The notes under the pieces are model-generated. The model was not told where the DNA came from, ran no database searches, and saw only the letters and a list, made by a program, of their open reading frames with translations. Positions 18,860 to 26,778 of a stretch of 64,000 bases of DNA are shown in pieces. Each line of letters opens with the position of its first letter. Position 1 is the stretch's first letter. This DNA comes from Roseibium porphyridii (GTDB lineage: Bacteria > Pseudomonadota > Alphaproteobacteria > Rhizobiales > Stappiaceae): contig NZ_CP120863.1 in assembly GCF_026191725.2 (NCBI RefSeq), positions 5,002,001 to 5,066,000 on the forward strand, read 5' to 3'. The position numbers and the translations under genes are program-made.

Positions 18860-18870
18860 CATCTGAGATG
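18860..18870. promoter_or_regulatory. Second AGATG dyad before nsrR
   Basis: CATCT-G-AGATG repeats the core half-site of the palindrome 31 bases away, 22 bases before the chosen nsrR start. It could be a weaker NsrR site serving autoregulation. Confidence 0.45.
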
Positions 18871-18891
18871 AATGTTTTACGGGAAGCTGCC

Positions 18892-19326
18892 ATGCGCCTC
18901 AGTCAGGCCAGTGATTTTGCCTTGAGAATACTCATGGCCACCGGACAGTCAGACAATCCGCAGACCGTCGAAAAGCTTGCCAAACAGCTGGGGCTGGCAA
19001 AATCGCATGTGATGAAGATCGTCGCCCACCTTGCAAAGGGCGGCTATCTGGAAACCACTCGCGGTCGTGGCGGTGGCATCAGGCTGGCAAAATCGCCGGA
19101 GGCAATCCGGCTTGGCGATGTCGTTCGGCTGATCGAGCCAGACCTTGGCGTGGTCGCCTGCCTGAAACCCGGGTCAACTGCAGCCTGCGCTTTCCTGCCA
19201 CGCTGCGCGTTGAAGAGTGCAATGGCACAGGCTGCAGAAGCATTTCTGGACAGCCTGAATGGACAGACCCTGGCTTCAATCCTCGCAGGGACACAGAAAG
19301 CAAGACTGTTGGACGCCACTGGCTAA
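18892..19326 (+). CDS. nsrR: Rrf2-family NO-sensing repressor NsrR
   Basis: This 144-residue protein begins MRLSQASDFALRILM and has an Rrf2 winged helix (VEKLAKQLGLAKSHVMKIV as helix-turn-helix, RGRGGGIRL as wing). Three cysteines at residues 90, 99 and 105 sit where IscR/NsrR proteins bind an iron-sulfur cluster. NsrR loses DNA binding when NO attacks the cluster. An upstream in-frame ATG at 18868 overlaps an operator-like dyad, so ATG 18892 is preferred. It is divergent from the truncated haemoglobin, its likely target, and its stop overlaps the convergent CRP-family gene by four bases. Confidence 0.88.
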   Translation: MRLSQASDFALRILMATGQSDNPQTVEKLAKQLGLAKSHVMKIVAHLAKGGYLETTRGRGGGIRLAKSPEAIRLGDVVRLIEPDLGVVACLKPGSTAACAFLPRCALKSAMAQAAEAFLDSLNGQTLASILAGTQKARLLDATG

Positions 19327-20012
19327 AGCGTTGAAGCCTGTTCGAGAAACTCGATCTGCTCAAGACAATAATAGCCAGAGATCCGGCTGATCGTTCCGGC
19401 CCGTTTCCAGTCATTGAGCACGCGGCTGACATTCTCGCGCGCAGCGCCGGCCATATTGGCGATGTCGGCCTGACTGAGCTTGTAGTGGATCAGCATTCGG
19501 CCGTCGTCGAGAGGTTTGCCGAAGGTTTCTGCCAATTGCAGCAGAGTTTGCGCAACCCTGCCGGGAAGCGGCAGGAACGAGCGTGCGGCCAAAACGTCAT
19601 TGGCGTGCCGTAGTCTCTTGCCGACAATTGACAGCATATGACGATAAACAGCCGGGTGCTCGTCCGAGAACCTTTGGAACGCCGCCTTGTCAATGAAGGC
19701 GAGTTGCGCCTCTTTCAAAGCGCTCACTGTCGCCGAGCGGGGCCTGCCATCCAGAAGCGCCAGTTCGCCGACAAGGTCGCCCGGCCCGAGAACGGCCAGC
19801 AATTGTTCGTCGCCCTCGACGGACAATAGCGACACCTTCAACGACCCTTCCAGCACGGCATAACAACCATTGCCCGGGTCGCCGTTTTCAAAAAGAATTG
19901 TTCCAGCAGCAATCTTCATGGGCCGTGCAAGCCGAGACAGCCCGACAGCCAATTCCGGATCCAGCCCCTCAAGTGAAAAGCTGTTCTTCAAAAAATCTTT
20001 AATTTCCGCCAC
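19323..20012 (-). CDS. CRP-family transcriptional regulator
   Basis: The protein is about 229 residues. The cyclic-nucleotide-binding domain contains GELALLDGRPRSAT (82-95), matching the phosphate-binding cassette of cAMP-binding CRP. The C-terminal winged helix has AGAARENVSRVL; RE-x-x-x-R at 192-197 equals the CRP residues that read TGTGA. No N-terminal cysteine cluster of FNR type is seen. GTG 20012 is chosen because the longer frame would run through a CRP-type palindrome at 20070-20085. The regulator may control itself and the divergent small transcript. Confidence 0.85.
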   Translation of the reverse strand: MAEIKDFLKNSFSLEGLDPELAVGLSRLARPMKIAAGTILFENGDPGNGCYAVLEGSLKVSLLSVEGDEQLLAVLGPGDLVGELALLDGRPRSATVSALKEAQLAFIDKAAFQRFSDEHPAVYRHMLSIVGKRLRHANDVLAARSFLPLPGRVAQTLLQLAETFGKPLDDGRMLIHYKLSQADIANMAGAARENVSRVLNDWKRAGTISRISGYYCLEQIEFLEQASTL

Positions 20013-20069
20013 ACCTACCCCCTGCCAACAGCGCTGCCGCGACGAACTTTTTTGGATCAGTCGCAATCC

Positions 20070-20085
20070 TGTGATGTTCATCACG
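20070..20085. promoter_or_regulatory. CRP-type binding site
   Basis: TGTGATGTTCATCACG has one mismatch to TGTGA-N6-TCACA. It is 58 bases upstream of the CRP-family start and its centre is about 41 bases before the start predicted for the plus-strand transcript. Confidence 0.65.
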
Positions 20086-20105
20086 TGCAATCAAGCAAAA
20101 TAACC

Positions 20106-20111
20106 CTATAT
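20106..20111 (+). promoter_or_regulatory. -10 box CTATAT for the candidate small RNA
   Basis: CTATAT matches the alphaproteobacterial -10 form. No -35 hexamer is visible 17 bases upstream, where the CRP-type site ends instead, as expected for an activator-dependent (class II) promoter. Confidence 0.4.
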
Positions 20112-20117
20112 CTAAAG

Positions 20118-20194
20118 TCATGGAAGCGGGGTCGCCCCTCCCCCCTTCCAGGCCTCCACGAAAAACGGCTCTGTTCCCCGCAGGGCCGTTTTTT
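20118..20194 (+). ncRNA. Candidate CRP-controlled small RNA
   Basis: Between the CRP-family gene and the ChbG-like gene, a short plus-strand unit has a -10 box, a 5' hairpin (TGGAAG 20121-20126 with CTTCCA 20145-20150, inner GGGG-TCG-CCCC), a single-stranded linker with CCTCC (20153-20157, complementary to a Shine-Dalgarno sequence) and a strong terminator. No reading frame is present. The terminator also fits the minus-strand gene, so the RNA is an inference. Confidence 0.4.
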
Positions 20195-20195
20195 C
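20162..20195. terminator. Bidirectional Rho-independent terminator
   Basis: AAAACGGCTCTG and CAGGGCCGTTTT form a 12-bp stem with one G-U pair and a 7-base loop. T runs stand on both strands. On the minus strand it lies about 16 bases after the ChbG-like stop, and on the plus strand it would end the candidate small RNA. Confidence 0.85.
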
Positions 20196-20210
20196 GTTGA
20201 AATAGCGATC

Positions 20211-21008
20211 CTAGTTCAAAAACACGTCCTTTTTGTCCAGAGTATGGAAAAACCTCGTACTGGCCAAAACCTCGTACTGACATTCCCTGATCGCGATTTT
20301 TTTTCGTGGCTCTTCGCGTCTCAGTCGATCATCGGCCCTGCCGGGAATTGCGGCGACAAAGCTGAGATCGCTCATGCCATCGAAGTGATTGTGCAAAAGA
20401 CGCTGCAGATTTTCGCGATCATCCGTTTGCGGCAAAGGTTCCGCTCTTGGCAAAAGCTTCATGTTGTGGGCCTTGGCAAGACGGGACAACCGCAGTGCCT
20501 TCAAACCCGGTGGAACGGGCGAAATCAAAAGAGGCGGTTTTTCAAAGTCCGCATGATCAACGGCCTTCAGAACAAGGCGTGCAATCGACATACTGGAAAG
20601 CAGACCCTCGCGAACGGCGATGAAGTCAGGCTGACGCTTCATCAACACGCTGTACCTTGCCAGTTGTGCCTTGGCTTCTTCCAGCAGTAGTTCATCTGGC
20701 ATCAGACGGGTCAAGGCGCGGAAATTCAGCTTTTCACGGCTAAACATCCTCTCACCGTAAACTTCCTGCATGCGCGAACTGACTGGTGCCACTCGATCCC
20801 CACTGAAGGCAATCGTTACCCCAAAAAGAACCCGGTTCCCGACTTTTTCAGCCGTTTCCTGCAGCGGACGAAACTCGCGGGGCCAAAGCTCTGTTGCGAC
20901 AAGTGCGCCGACAGCACTCAAGCGCCCCTTTTCGGCGAGTTCGCGCAGGGCGCGGTCAACCCCGAAAGCGAGACCATAATCCAAGGCACCAAGTGTTATT
21001 CGCTTCAT
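20211..21008 (-). CDS. ChbG/HpnK (YdjC)-like protein lacking the metal site
   Basis: This 265-residue protein has the fold outline of YdjC-family carbohydrate deacetylases: ITLGALDYGLAFGVDRAL at the N-terminus, PDFIAVREGLL in the middle and the family-like end IRECQYEVL. The usual metal and catalytic residues are replaced: NADDFG reads GALDYG, the GMH segment reads FGVTIA, DSHHHVH reads AVREGLL, and the later HP is AIP. It is therefore likely a non-hydrolysing homologue. It lies downstream of two membrane glycosyltransferase genes on the same strand, which implies a role with a lipid-linked sugar. Confidence 0.75.
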   Translation of the reverse strand: MKRITLGALDYGLAFGVDRALRELAEKGRLSAVGALVATELWPREFRPLQETAEKVGNRVLFGVTIAFSGDRVAPVSSRMQEVYGERMFSREKLNFRALTRLMPDELLLEEAKAQLARYSVLMKRQPDFIAVREGLLSSMSIARLVLKAVDHADFEKPPLLISPVPPGLKALRLSRLAKAHNMKLLPRAEPLPQTDDRENLQRLLHNHFDGMSDLSFVAAIPGRADDRLRREEPRKKIAIRECQYEVLASTRFFHTLDKKDVFLN

Positions 21009-21110
21009 CTAATTCCGGCGGGCAAATAGCAATTATTCAGCCACATCCCTGCGTCATTCGCCCGCGCAATGCAAGTCCGTTGTGAACTCAAGCGATTTGC
21101 CGCGCTTGTC

Positions 21111-22610
21111 CTATCTGTAACGGACCGGCTCCAAAACAGGTCCGGTCGGACCTTCAATCTTGTAAACGATCAACCGTTCCAAACGAACCCCCTCAACCAT
21201 GCGCTCCAGTTCTGCGACTTCTTCGACCTTTTCAAAGACTTTCTGAAGTTCATCTGCCTGGTTTCGGCGATCTTCGGTGACATAAAGGCCTGGTTTTTCC
21301 AGCAGAACTATGTCGGGTGGTGGCGTCATCAGATACCGCACACGTTCGGTCACCTGGAATACCGGCAACTTGTCTTTGAAAAGAAAGTCCAGTTGACCGT
21401 TCAGGCCGTAACTCGTTGTTGCAACAAAGGCGGCATCTTCCGCATCGGCAATCGCCTGGACCGAAGCACCAATTGCGGGCCACCCGCGCAATTGGAAAGT
21501 CGGATCCTTCCGCGCGAACTGTCCGGTGATCGGCTCAACCGCATGCAATTGAACGATCAACGCAACAACGATCCCCAAAAGGACCCCGACGCCCCCGACC
21601 CGTTGCCACACTCGTGTGCGCATTTTGACGTTAGCCACGAACACCGCCGCCATGATCGCAAAGGCGGGAAAAAGAGGCGCGGGCCAATTGGCCTGCACCC
21701 TTGCGTGCAAGGAGTGATAGAGCAGATAGAGCAGAAACGGAGCAACGCTCAGGAGCAGCAGTGAGGGCGCGCCATCTCTCGCTTTCAAGCCCTTCACCAT
21801 ATGGTAGGCGCCGAAGCCGGCGAGAATTGCAATCAATGGATTGAGCAGGCCGATCAGCGCGCCGAAAAACTCAAAGACATATTTTGCCGTGAAGCCGCCT
21901 GCACCCGCCCGGCCAAACTGCTTGTAGAAGCTTGCCCACTCGTGCGCATGATTCCAGTAAAGCACAGGAGCAAAACACAACAGTGCGATCAGTCCTCCGG
22001 CCCAAAGCTGCCAAGATCTCCACCATCGCCGTGCGTCCGGCACCCAGAGAAGCCAAAGCACAATGCCGGCACCCAGAAAGAGTACCGAGTATTTGGAAAG
22101 AAGGCCGCAGCCAGCCATCAGGCCGACCACCAGCCACCAGTTTGCGTTGTGAGAGCGACTAAGTTCGGCCAGTGCCCAAAGGCTCAGGCCCCAGAACAAG
22201 ACCGAAGGAGCGTCCGGCGTTGCCAGAATACCGCCGATGCCAACAAGCAGGCTGGTGTTGAGGAACAAGACCGCCCAGCCGGCGGCAGTGCGGTTGAACA
22301 AAATCGAGGTGGTGCGCCAAAGAGCAAGAGAACCGATGAGACCGGACAGGACCACCATGGCTCTGACTGCAAAAACCGTGTCACCGAACACCGCTTGTCC
22401 GATCGCGATCCACCAGCCGATCATCGGAGGGTGATCGAAATAGCTGAGCGCCGGATTGAGCCCCCAGATCCGGTAATAGGCTTCGTCCTCAACGAAATGG
22501 GCCTGTGATGCAGCGAACAGCTTCATGGCTGTCAGCAACGCAACGATAATCACCAGACCGGCCGGCCGCAGGTAAATCGGCTCGTTCCTTGTGTCCATCC
22601 GTGAAGTCAT
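21111..22610 (-). CDS. GT39/ArnT-like membrane glycosyltransferase
   Basis: The protein is about 499 residues with roughly ten to twelve membrane segments. The first periplasmic loop FVEDEAYYRIWG and YFDHPPMIGWW is the acidic catalytic signature of the PMT/ArnT superfamily. Such enzymes move a sugar from a polyprenyl phosphate donor to lipid A or another periplasmic acceptor. ATG 22610 is 11 bases after the stop of the polyprenyl-phosphate glycosyltransferase gene, which should make its donor. A longer frame extends into that gene and is not used. Confidence 0.9.
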   Translation of the reverse strand: MTSRMDTRNEPIYLRPAGLVIIVALLTAMKLFAASQAHFVEDEAYYRIWGLNPALSYFDHPPMIGWWIAIGQAVFGDTVFAVRAMVVLSGLIGSLALWRTTSILFNRTAAGWAVLFLNTSLLVGIGGILATPDAPSVLFWGLSLWALAELSRSHNANWWLVVGLMAGCGLLSKYSVLFLGAGIVLWLLWVPDARRWWRSWQLWAGGLIALLCFAPVLYWNHAHEWASFYKQFGRAGAGGFTAKYVFEFFGALIGLLNPLIAILAGFGAYHMVKGLKARDGAPSLLLLSVAPFLLYLLYHSLHARVQANWPAPLFPAFAIMAAVFVANVKMRTRVWQRVGGVGVLLGIVVALIVQLHAVEPITGQFARKDPTFQLRGWPAIGASVQAIADAEDAAFVATTSYGLNGQLDFLFKDKLPVFQVTERVRYLMTPPPDIVLLEKPGLYVTEDRRNQADELQKVFEKVEEVAELERMVEGVRLERLIVYKIEGPTGPVLEPVRYR

Positions 22611-22620
22611 CTTTATCGGA

Positions 22621-23769
22621 TCAGTTTTTGCGCCAGGTGAGAGCCGCACTCGCCGCATAGTTCCAGACAGCTCCCATGACCGCGCCTGCCGTGCCTGCGA
22701 ACCACCAATAGGCCGGATCGGCATACATCAGGTTCGCGACACCGACGTTGGCCAACACGCCCACAGAGCAGACGGCATAGAAAGTGAACAGGCCTATCAC
22801 GGCCTGCACACCGCTCAAGCGCCGGTCGCGATAGGTCAGCTGGTTGTTCAAAAAGAAGTTGGATGTCATCGCCACAAAAGACGCTGCCGTCTGAGCAAGA
22901 TTGAATTCCATGTCGCCCAGCAGGAACAGACGCAGGGCCACAAGGTGCACGACAAGGCCACTGGCACCGACAAGCCCGAACATCAGAAAACGAACGGAGA
23001 CAACATCACCGAAATATTTGGCAAGGAGCAGGCCGAAATAGTCCAGTGTCACAAGCGTATCGAGCTTGCTTTCGCCATGTTGCCGCTCGCGAAAGGTGAA
23101 CGGAAGCTCTTTGATTTTCAACGCTCCGTTCGCGCTGGACACCAGGTCAAGCAAGATCTTGAAACCTTGCGGTGAAAGCTGTGGTGCCAGAGCTTCCGCC
23201 TTTTCGCGCCTGACCATGAAGAAACCGCTCATCGGATCCTTCAGTGTCACATTGAGAAGCTTCTGCGCCAGACCATTTGCGATATTGGAACCCCACGCAC
23301 GTATCGAAGACAGACCTTCGCCAACCGTGCCACCGTCAACTTTCCGGCTGGCGACCACAAGATCGGTGTCATCCTTTTTCAAGGCATCCAGCATCTTGGG
23401 CAACATGGTTTCATCATGCTGCAGATCGGCGTCCATCACGGCGACAAATGGAGCTGAAGATGCGAGTATGCCCTCGATACAGGCTCCGGACAGGCCGCGT
23501 CTTCCGATCCTGCGGATCACGCGGACCCGGGCGTCTCTTGCGGCAATGTCGCGCGCAACCTTGGTTGTTCCGTCCGGCGAGTTATCGTCGACGACAATCG
23601 CTTCCCAGCGAACGCCCTTCAGCGCCGTATCCAGAAGCCCGACAAGGATCGGAATATTGGCAGCTTCGTTGAAACTCGGCAAGATTACACTGAGTTCGGC
23701 GGACTGTGCAGTTGCCGGCATACCAACGTCCTTGGCCTTGCTGTCTTCCATTTGCACTGCACTGTCCAT
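22621..23769 (-). CDS. Polyprenyl-phosphate glycosyltransferase with GtrA domain
   Basis: This 382-residue two-part protein has a GT2 dolichol-phosphate-mannose-synthase-like domain (SVILPSFNEAANI, VVDDNSPDGT, the nucleotide-sugar motif MDADLQHDE; about residues 25-250), then a GtrA-like domain of four membrane helices (about 258-382). The first half should load a sugar on undecaprenyl phosphate and the second may help flip the product. It starts the glycosylation operon that runs into the GT39 and ChbG-like genes. Confidence 0.9.
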   Translation of the reverse strand: MDSAVQMEDSKAKDVGMPATAQSAELSVILPSFNEAANIPILVGLLDTALKGVRWEAIVVDDNSPDGTTKVARDIAARDARVRVIRRIGRRGLSGACIEGILASSAPFVAVMDADLQHDETMLPKMLDALKKDDTDLVVASRKVDGGTVGEGLSSIRAWGSNIANGLAQKLLNVTLKDPMSGFFMVRREKAEALAPQLSPQGFKILLDLVSSANGALKIKELPFTFRERQHGESKLDTLVTLDYFGLLLAKYFGDVVSVRFLMFGLVGASGLVVHLVALRLFLLGDMEFNLAQTAASFVAMTSNFFLNNQLTYRDRRLSGVQAVIGLFTFYAVCSVGVLANVGVANLMYADPAYWWFAGTAGAVMGAVWNYAASAALTWRKN

Positions 23770-24150
23770 CTCAAACCTTATCCGCTGTCATCTTATCCGC
23801 CCTGGCAGATCAAGCAGCCGCAATTCTCACAATTTGCCGGTGACCATAGCCCGCCAGAGATTAAATACTCGAAAACAAGAACTGGAGCCTTCAGCCTTTG
23901 GCCGCAATGTCCCTGGTCTCAGTCCACCCCGGCAGAGCCCTTTTAACGGGAACTGTGAAGCAAACAAGGCAATCCGACAGCTTTGCGTCAATCCGAGGGC
24001 CAAGGTGAGCAAATCCTTGTGACATCTGGCGCTTTCGCCCGTCTTGCCCTTGTGACCTGTTTCTTATAGGACAACCGCAACATCACAAATACCGGGCGGT
24101 TTGCCGACTGACGCCGGCCCGCCGGGAACTCGCCAGGATCAAAAGACTTC
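23770..24150. other. Intergenic region between the glycosylation operon and hisS
   Basis: These 381 bases hold no convincing gene. They must carry the divergent promoters. A candidate hisS promoter is CTTGCC (24043-24048) with TATAGG (24065-24070), 16 bases apart. TTGTGAC occurs twice, at 24017 and 24049. No T-box or histidine leader peptide was recognised. Confidence 0.5.
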
Positions 24151-25617
24151 ATGGCCAAGAAACCGAACAAACTGAAAGCCCGCTTGCCGCGTGGCTTCGT
24201 TGACCGCACTGCTGACGACATTCGCGCAACGGATGAGATGCTGGCCAATATCCGCGCAGTCTATGAGCAATATGGCTTCGACCCTGTCGAAACACCTGCC
24301 TTTGAGTTCACCGACTGTCTCGGAAAATTTCTTCCCGACACCGACAGACCGAACGCCGGTGTCTTCTCCGTACAGGATGAAGACGAACAGTGGATGAGCC
24401 TTCGGTACGACCTCACGGCACCACTTGCCCGGCACGTTTCTGAAAACATCAACGAAATTCAGCTTCCGTATCGCACCTACCGCTCTGGCTGGGTGTTTCG
24501 GAATGAAAAGCCCGGTCCAGGCAGGTTCCGTCAGTTCATGCAATTCGATGCCGACACAGTCGGCGCTCCTGGTGTGCAGGCAGATGCGGAAATGTGCATG
24601 ATGATGGCTGACACAATGGAAGCCCTCGGCATTCCGCGCGGCGACTATGTCATCCGCGTCAACAACCGCAAAGTCCTGGACGGCGTTCTGGAAAGTGTGG
24701 GCCTTGGCGGTGAAACACACGAAGAACGACGCCTCACCGTCTTGCGGGCCATCGACAAGCTCGACAAGTTCGGTGTTGAGGGCGTCCGTCTTCTGCTCGG
24801 CGAAGGCCGCAAGGACGAAAGCGGCGACTTTACCAAAGGCGCTGGTCTGGAGCCGGGCGCAATAGACACGCTTGTTGCCTTTCTCTCCGGAACAGGCGGC
24901 ATTGAGAACGACGGAATCACTGAACTCAACACAATGGCTGCTATCTTTGCCAGTTGCGGCTATGGCGAAGACCGGATCAAGATCGATCCATCGGTTGTCC
25001 GTGGTCTGGAATATTATACCGGCCCTGTCTATGAAGCCGAGCTCCTGTTTGATGTCACCAACGAGAAGGGCGAAGTGGTTCAATTCGGCTCCGTTGGTGG
25101 TGGCGGACGCTACGATGGCCTGGTCAAACGCTTCACCGGACGCGATGTACCGGCAACCGGGTTCTCTATCGGTGTCTCCCGACTGATGACGGCATTGAAG
25201 AACCTGGGCAAGCTCGGCACTGCTGACATGGTAGCTCCGGTGCTGGTGACCGTCATGGATGGCGACACGGCTGCCCTTGGGAAATACCAGAAAATGGTTC
25301 AGGATCTGCGCACCGCCGGTGTTCGCGCAGAGATGTATCAGGGCAACTGGAAGAAATTCGGCAATCAGCTGAAATATGCTGACCGGCGTGGCTGTCCCAT
25401 CGCTATCATCCAGGGTTCGGATGAGCGCGAGGCCGGGGAGATCCAGATCAAGGACCTTATTGAAGGCAAACGTTTGTCGGAAGAAATCGCAGACAACATC
25501 ACCTGGCGCGAAAGCCGCCCGGCTCAGGTCACGGTTAAGGTATCTGAACTTGTCGCGACCGTGAAGGAACTGTTGGATGGGCAAGCCGATGATCGCAGAC
25601 GGGCCGGCGAGGAGTAA
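24151..25617 (+). CDS. hisS: Histidyl-tRNA synthetase
   Basis: This 488-residue class II aminoacyl-tRNA synthetase charges tRNA-His in the cytoplasm. Motif 2 is seen as [20 protein letters not shown] and the histidine-specific loops as [11 protein letters not shown] and [13 protein letters not shown]. The anticodon-binding domain occupies the last 110 residues or so. It is followed after three bases by hisZ, the usual Hyphomicrobiales order hisS-hisZ-hisG. Confidence 0.97.
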   Translation: MAKKPNKLKARLPRGFVDRTADDIRATDEMLANIRAVYEQYGFDPVETPAFEFTDCLGKFLPDTDRPNAGVFSVQDEDEQWMSLRYDLTAPLARHVSENINEIQLPYRTYRSGWVFRNEKPGPGRFRQFMQFDADTVGAPGVQADAEMCMMMADTMEALGIPRGDYVIRVNNRKVLDGVLESVGLGGETHEERRLTVLRAIDKLDKFGVEGVRLLLGEGRKDESGDFTKGAGLEPGAIDTLVAFLSGTGGIENDGITELNTMAAIFASCGYGEDRIKIDPSVVRGLEYYTGPVYEAELLFDVTNEKGEVVQFGSVGGGGRYDGLVKRFTGRDVPATGFSIGVSRLMTALKNLGKLGTADMVAPVLVTVMDGDTAALGKYQKMVQDLRTAGVRAEMYQGNWKKFGNQLKYADRRGCPIAIIQGSDEREAGEIQIKDLIEGKRLSEEIADNITWRESRPAQVTVKVSELVATVKELLDGQADDRRRAGEE

Positions 25618-25620
25618 GCC

Positions 25621-26775
25621 ATGAATGGCTCGGCACAGATGAACAGACCCGATCCGTCGAAAATCGATGCGGTGCTTGAACTCTTCAAGGCGGCCGGTCA
25701 TACGGAAGTCAATCCGCCGATCCTTCAGCCTGCGGATGTCTTTTTGGATCTGACAGGCGAAGATATTCGACGCCGACTTTATCTGACGAACGGTTCGGAC
25801 GGTCTAGATCTTTGCCTCAGACCTGACTTCACCATACCGGTTTGCCGTCATCACCTGGCGCAAGATCAGGTGAGCCTACCTGCTGCCTATTGTTACAATG
25901 GCCCTGTGTTTCGGCAGCGACCAGCCGGCCTCGGCGAAATACCTCAACTCGGGGCGGAAAGCCTGGGGAGGACCGACACAAGCGAAGCCGATGCTGACCT
26001 GTTGGCGCTCTCGGTCAATGCGCTGGAGACGTTCGGGGTCCGGGAAAACACTATTCGCGTTGGTGATGAAACCCTTTTTGCCGCCGTTCTCGACGGACTG
26101 GAGCTTCCAAGCGTCTGGCGCCGACGTCTGCGCGACCTCTTTGGTGAAACCGACAAGCTTTCAGCTGCAATCGACAGAATGGCGGGTGGTACCGTTTCCG
26201 ACGATGAAGGCCGGGATGTCCGCCTTGGTTTTCTATCCGCCATGGAAGGTGCTGATCCTGAAGCAGCGCACGCGGTTGTTGAAGATCTTCTTTCCATTGC
26301 AGGGATATCCGCTGTCGGTGGGCGCACTCCCAGTGAAATCGCAGATCGTTTTCTTGAACAGGCTGCGCTTGCAAGAGGTGCTCGCGGTCATGACAAAGCA
26401 GCAAAAACGCTTTCTGCGTATCTCACGCTGAAGTCCGACGGTGCACATGCTGCATCGGTCCTTCGCCAGTTCGGCAAGGATTTCGGCCTTGTCCTCGACA
26501 AGCCACTTGCTGCATTCGAGCAGCGGATGATGGCTGTTGACCGAAAGGGCATCGACCCCACGCGCCTGAGTTTTGCTGCCGAGTTCGGCCGGCGTCTGGA
26601 CTACTATTCCGGTTTCGTCTTCGAGATACACGCTTCCGAAAAAACCGTGGAAGGTCCGCTTGTCGGCGGCGGTCGCTACGACAAGCTGGTCAATCTGCTT
26701 GGTGCTGAGGAGGATGTTCCGGCAATCGGGTTCTCCATGTGGCTGGACCGGATTGCAGCGAGCGTTGAGGGCTGA
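25621..26775 (+). CDS. hisZ: ATP phosphoribosyltransferase regulatory subunit HisZ
   Basis: This 384-residue HisS paralogue lacks the anticodon domain. Class II-like segments are kept, such as LRPDFTIPVCRHHL, YNGPVFRQRPAGLGEIPQLG, RRLDYYSGFVFEIH and GGGRYDKLVNLLG. HisZ binds the short form of HisG and makes it active and histidine-sensitive, the first step of histidine synthesis. It sits between hisS and hisG with three-base spacings. Confidence 0.95.
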   Translation: MNGSAQMNRPDPSKIDAVLELFKAAGHTEVNPPILQPADVFLDLTGEDIRRRLYLTNGSDGLDLCLRPDFTIPVCRHHLAQDQVSLPAAYCYNGPVFRQRPAGLGEIPQLGAESLGRTDTSEADADLLALSVNALETFGVRENTIRVGDETLFAAVLDGLELPSVWRRRLRDLFGETDKLSAAIDRMAGGTVSDDEGRDVRLGFLSAMEGADPEAAHAVVEDLLSIAGISAVGGRTPSEIADRFLEQAALARGARGHDKAAKTLSAYLTLKSDGAHAASVLRQFGKDFGLVLDKPLAAFEQRMMAVDRKGIDPTRLSFAAEFGRRLDYYSGFVFEIHASEKTVEGPLVGGGRYDKLVNLLGAEEDVPAIGFSMWLDRIAASVEG

Positions 26776-26778
26776 CAC

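Noticed and set aside
20013-20090. Longer start for the CRP-family regulator
   Set aside because: It would need a TTG start and would place the palindrome TGTGA-N6-TCACG inside the gene; the domain begins normally at GTG 20012.
24139-25701. Open frame of 520 codons antisense to hisS
   Set aside because: It mirrors the codon bias of hisS; its translation has no family features.
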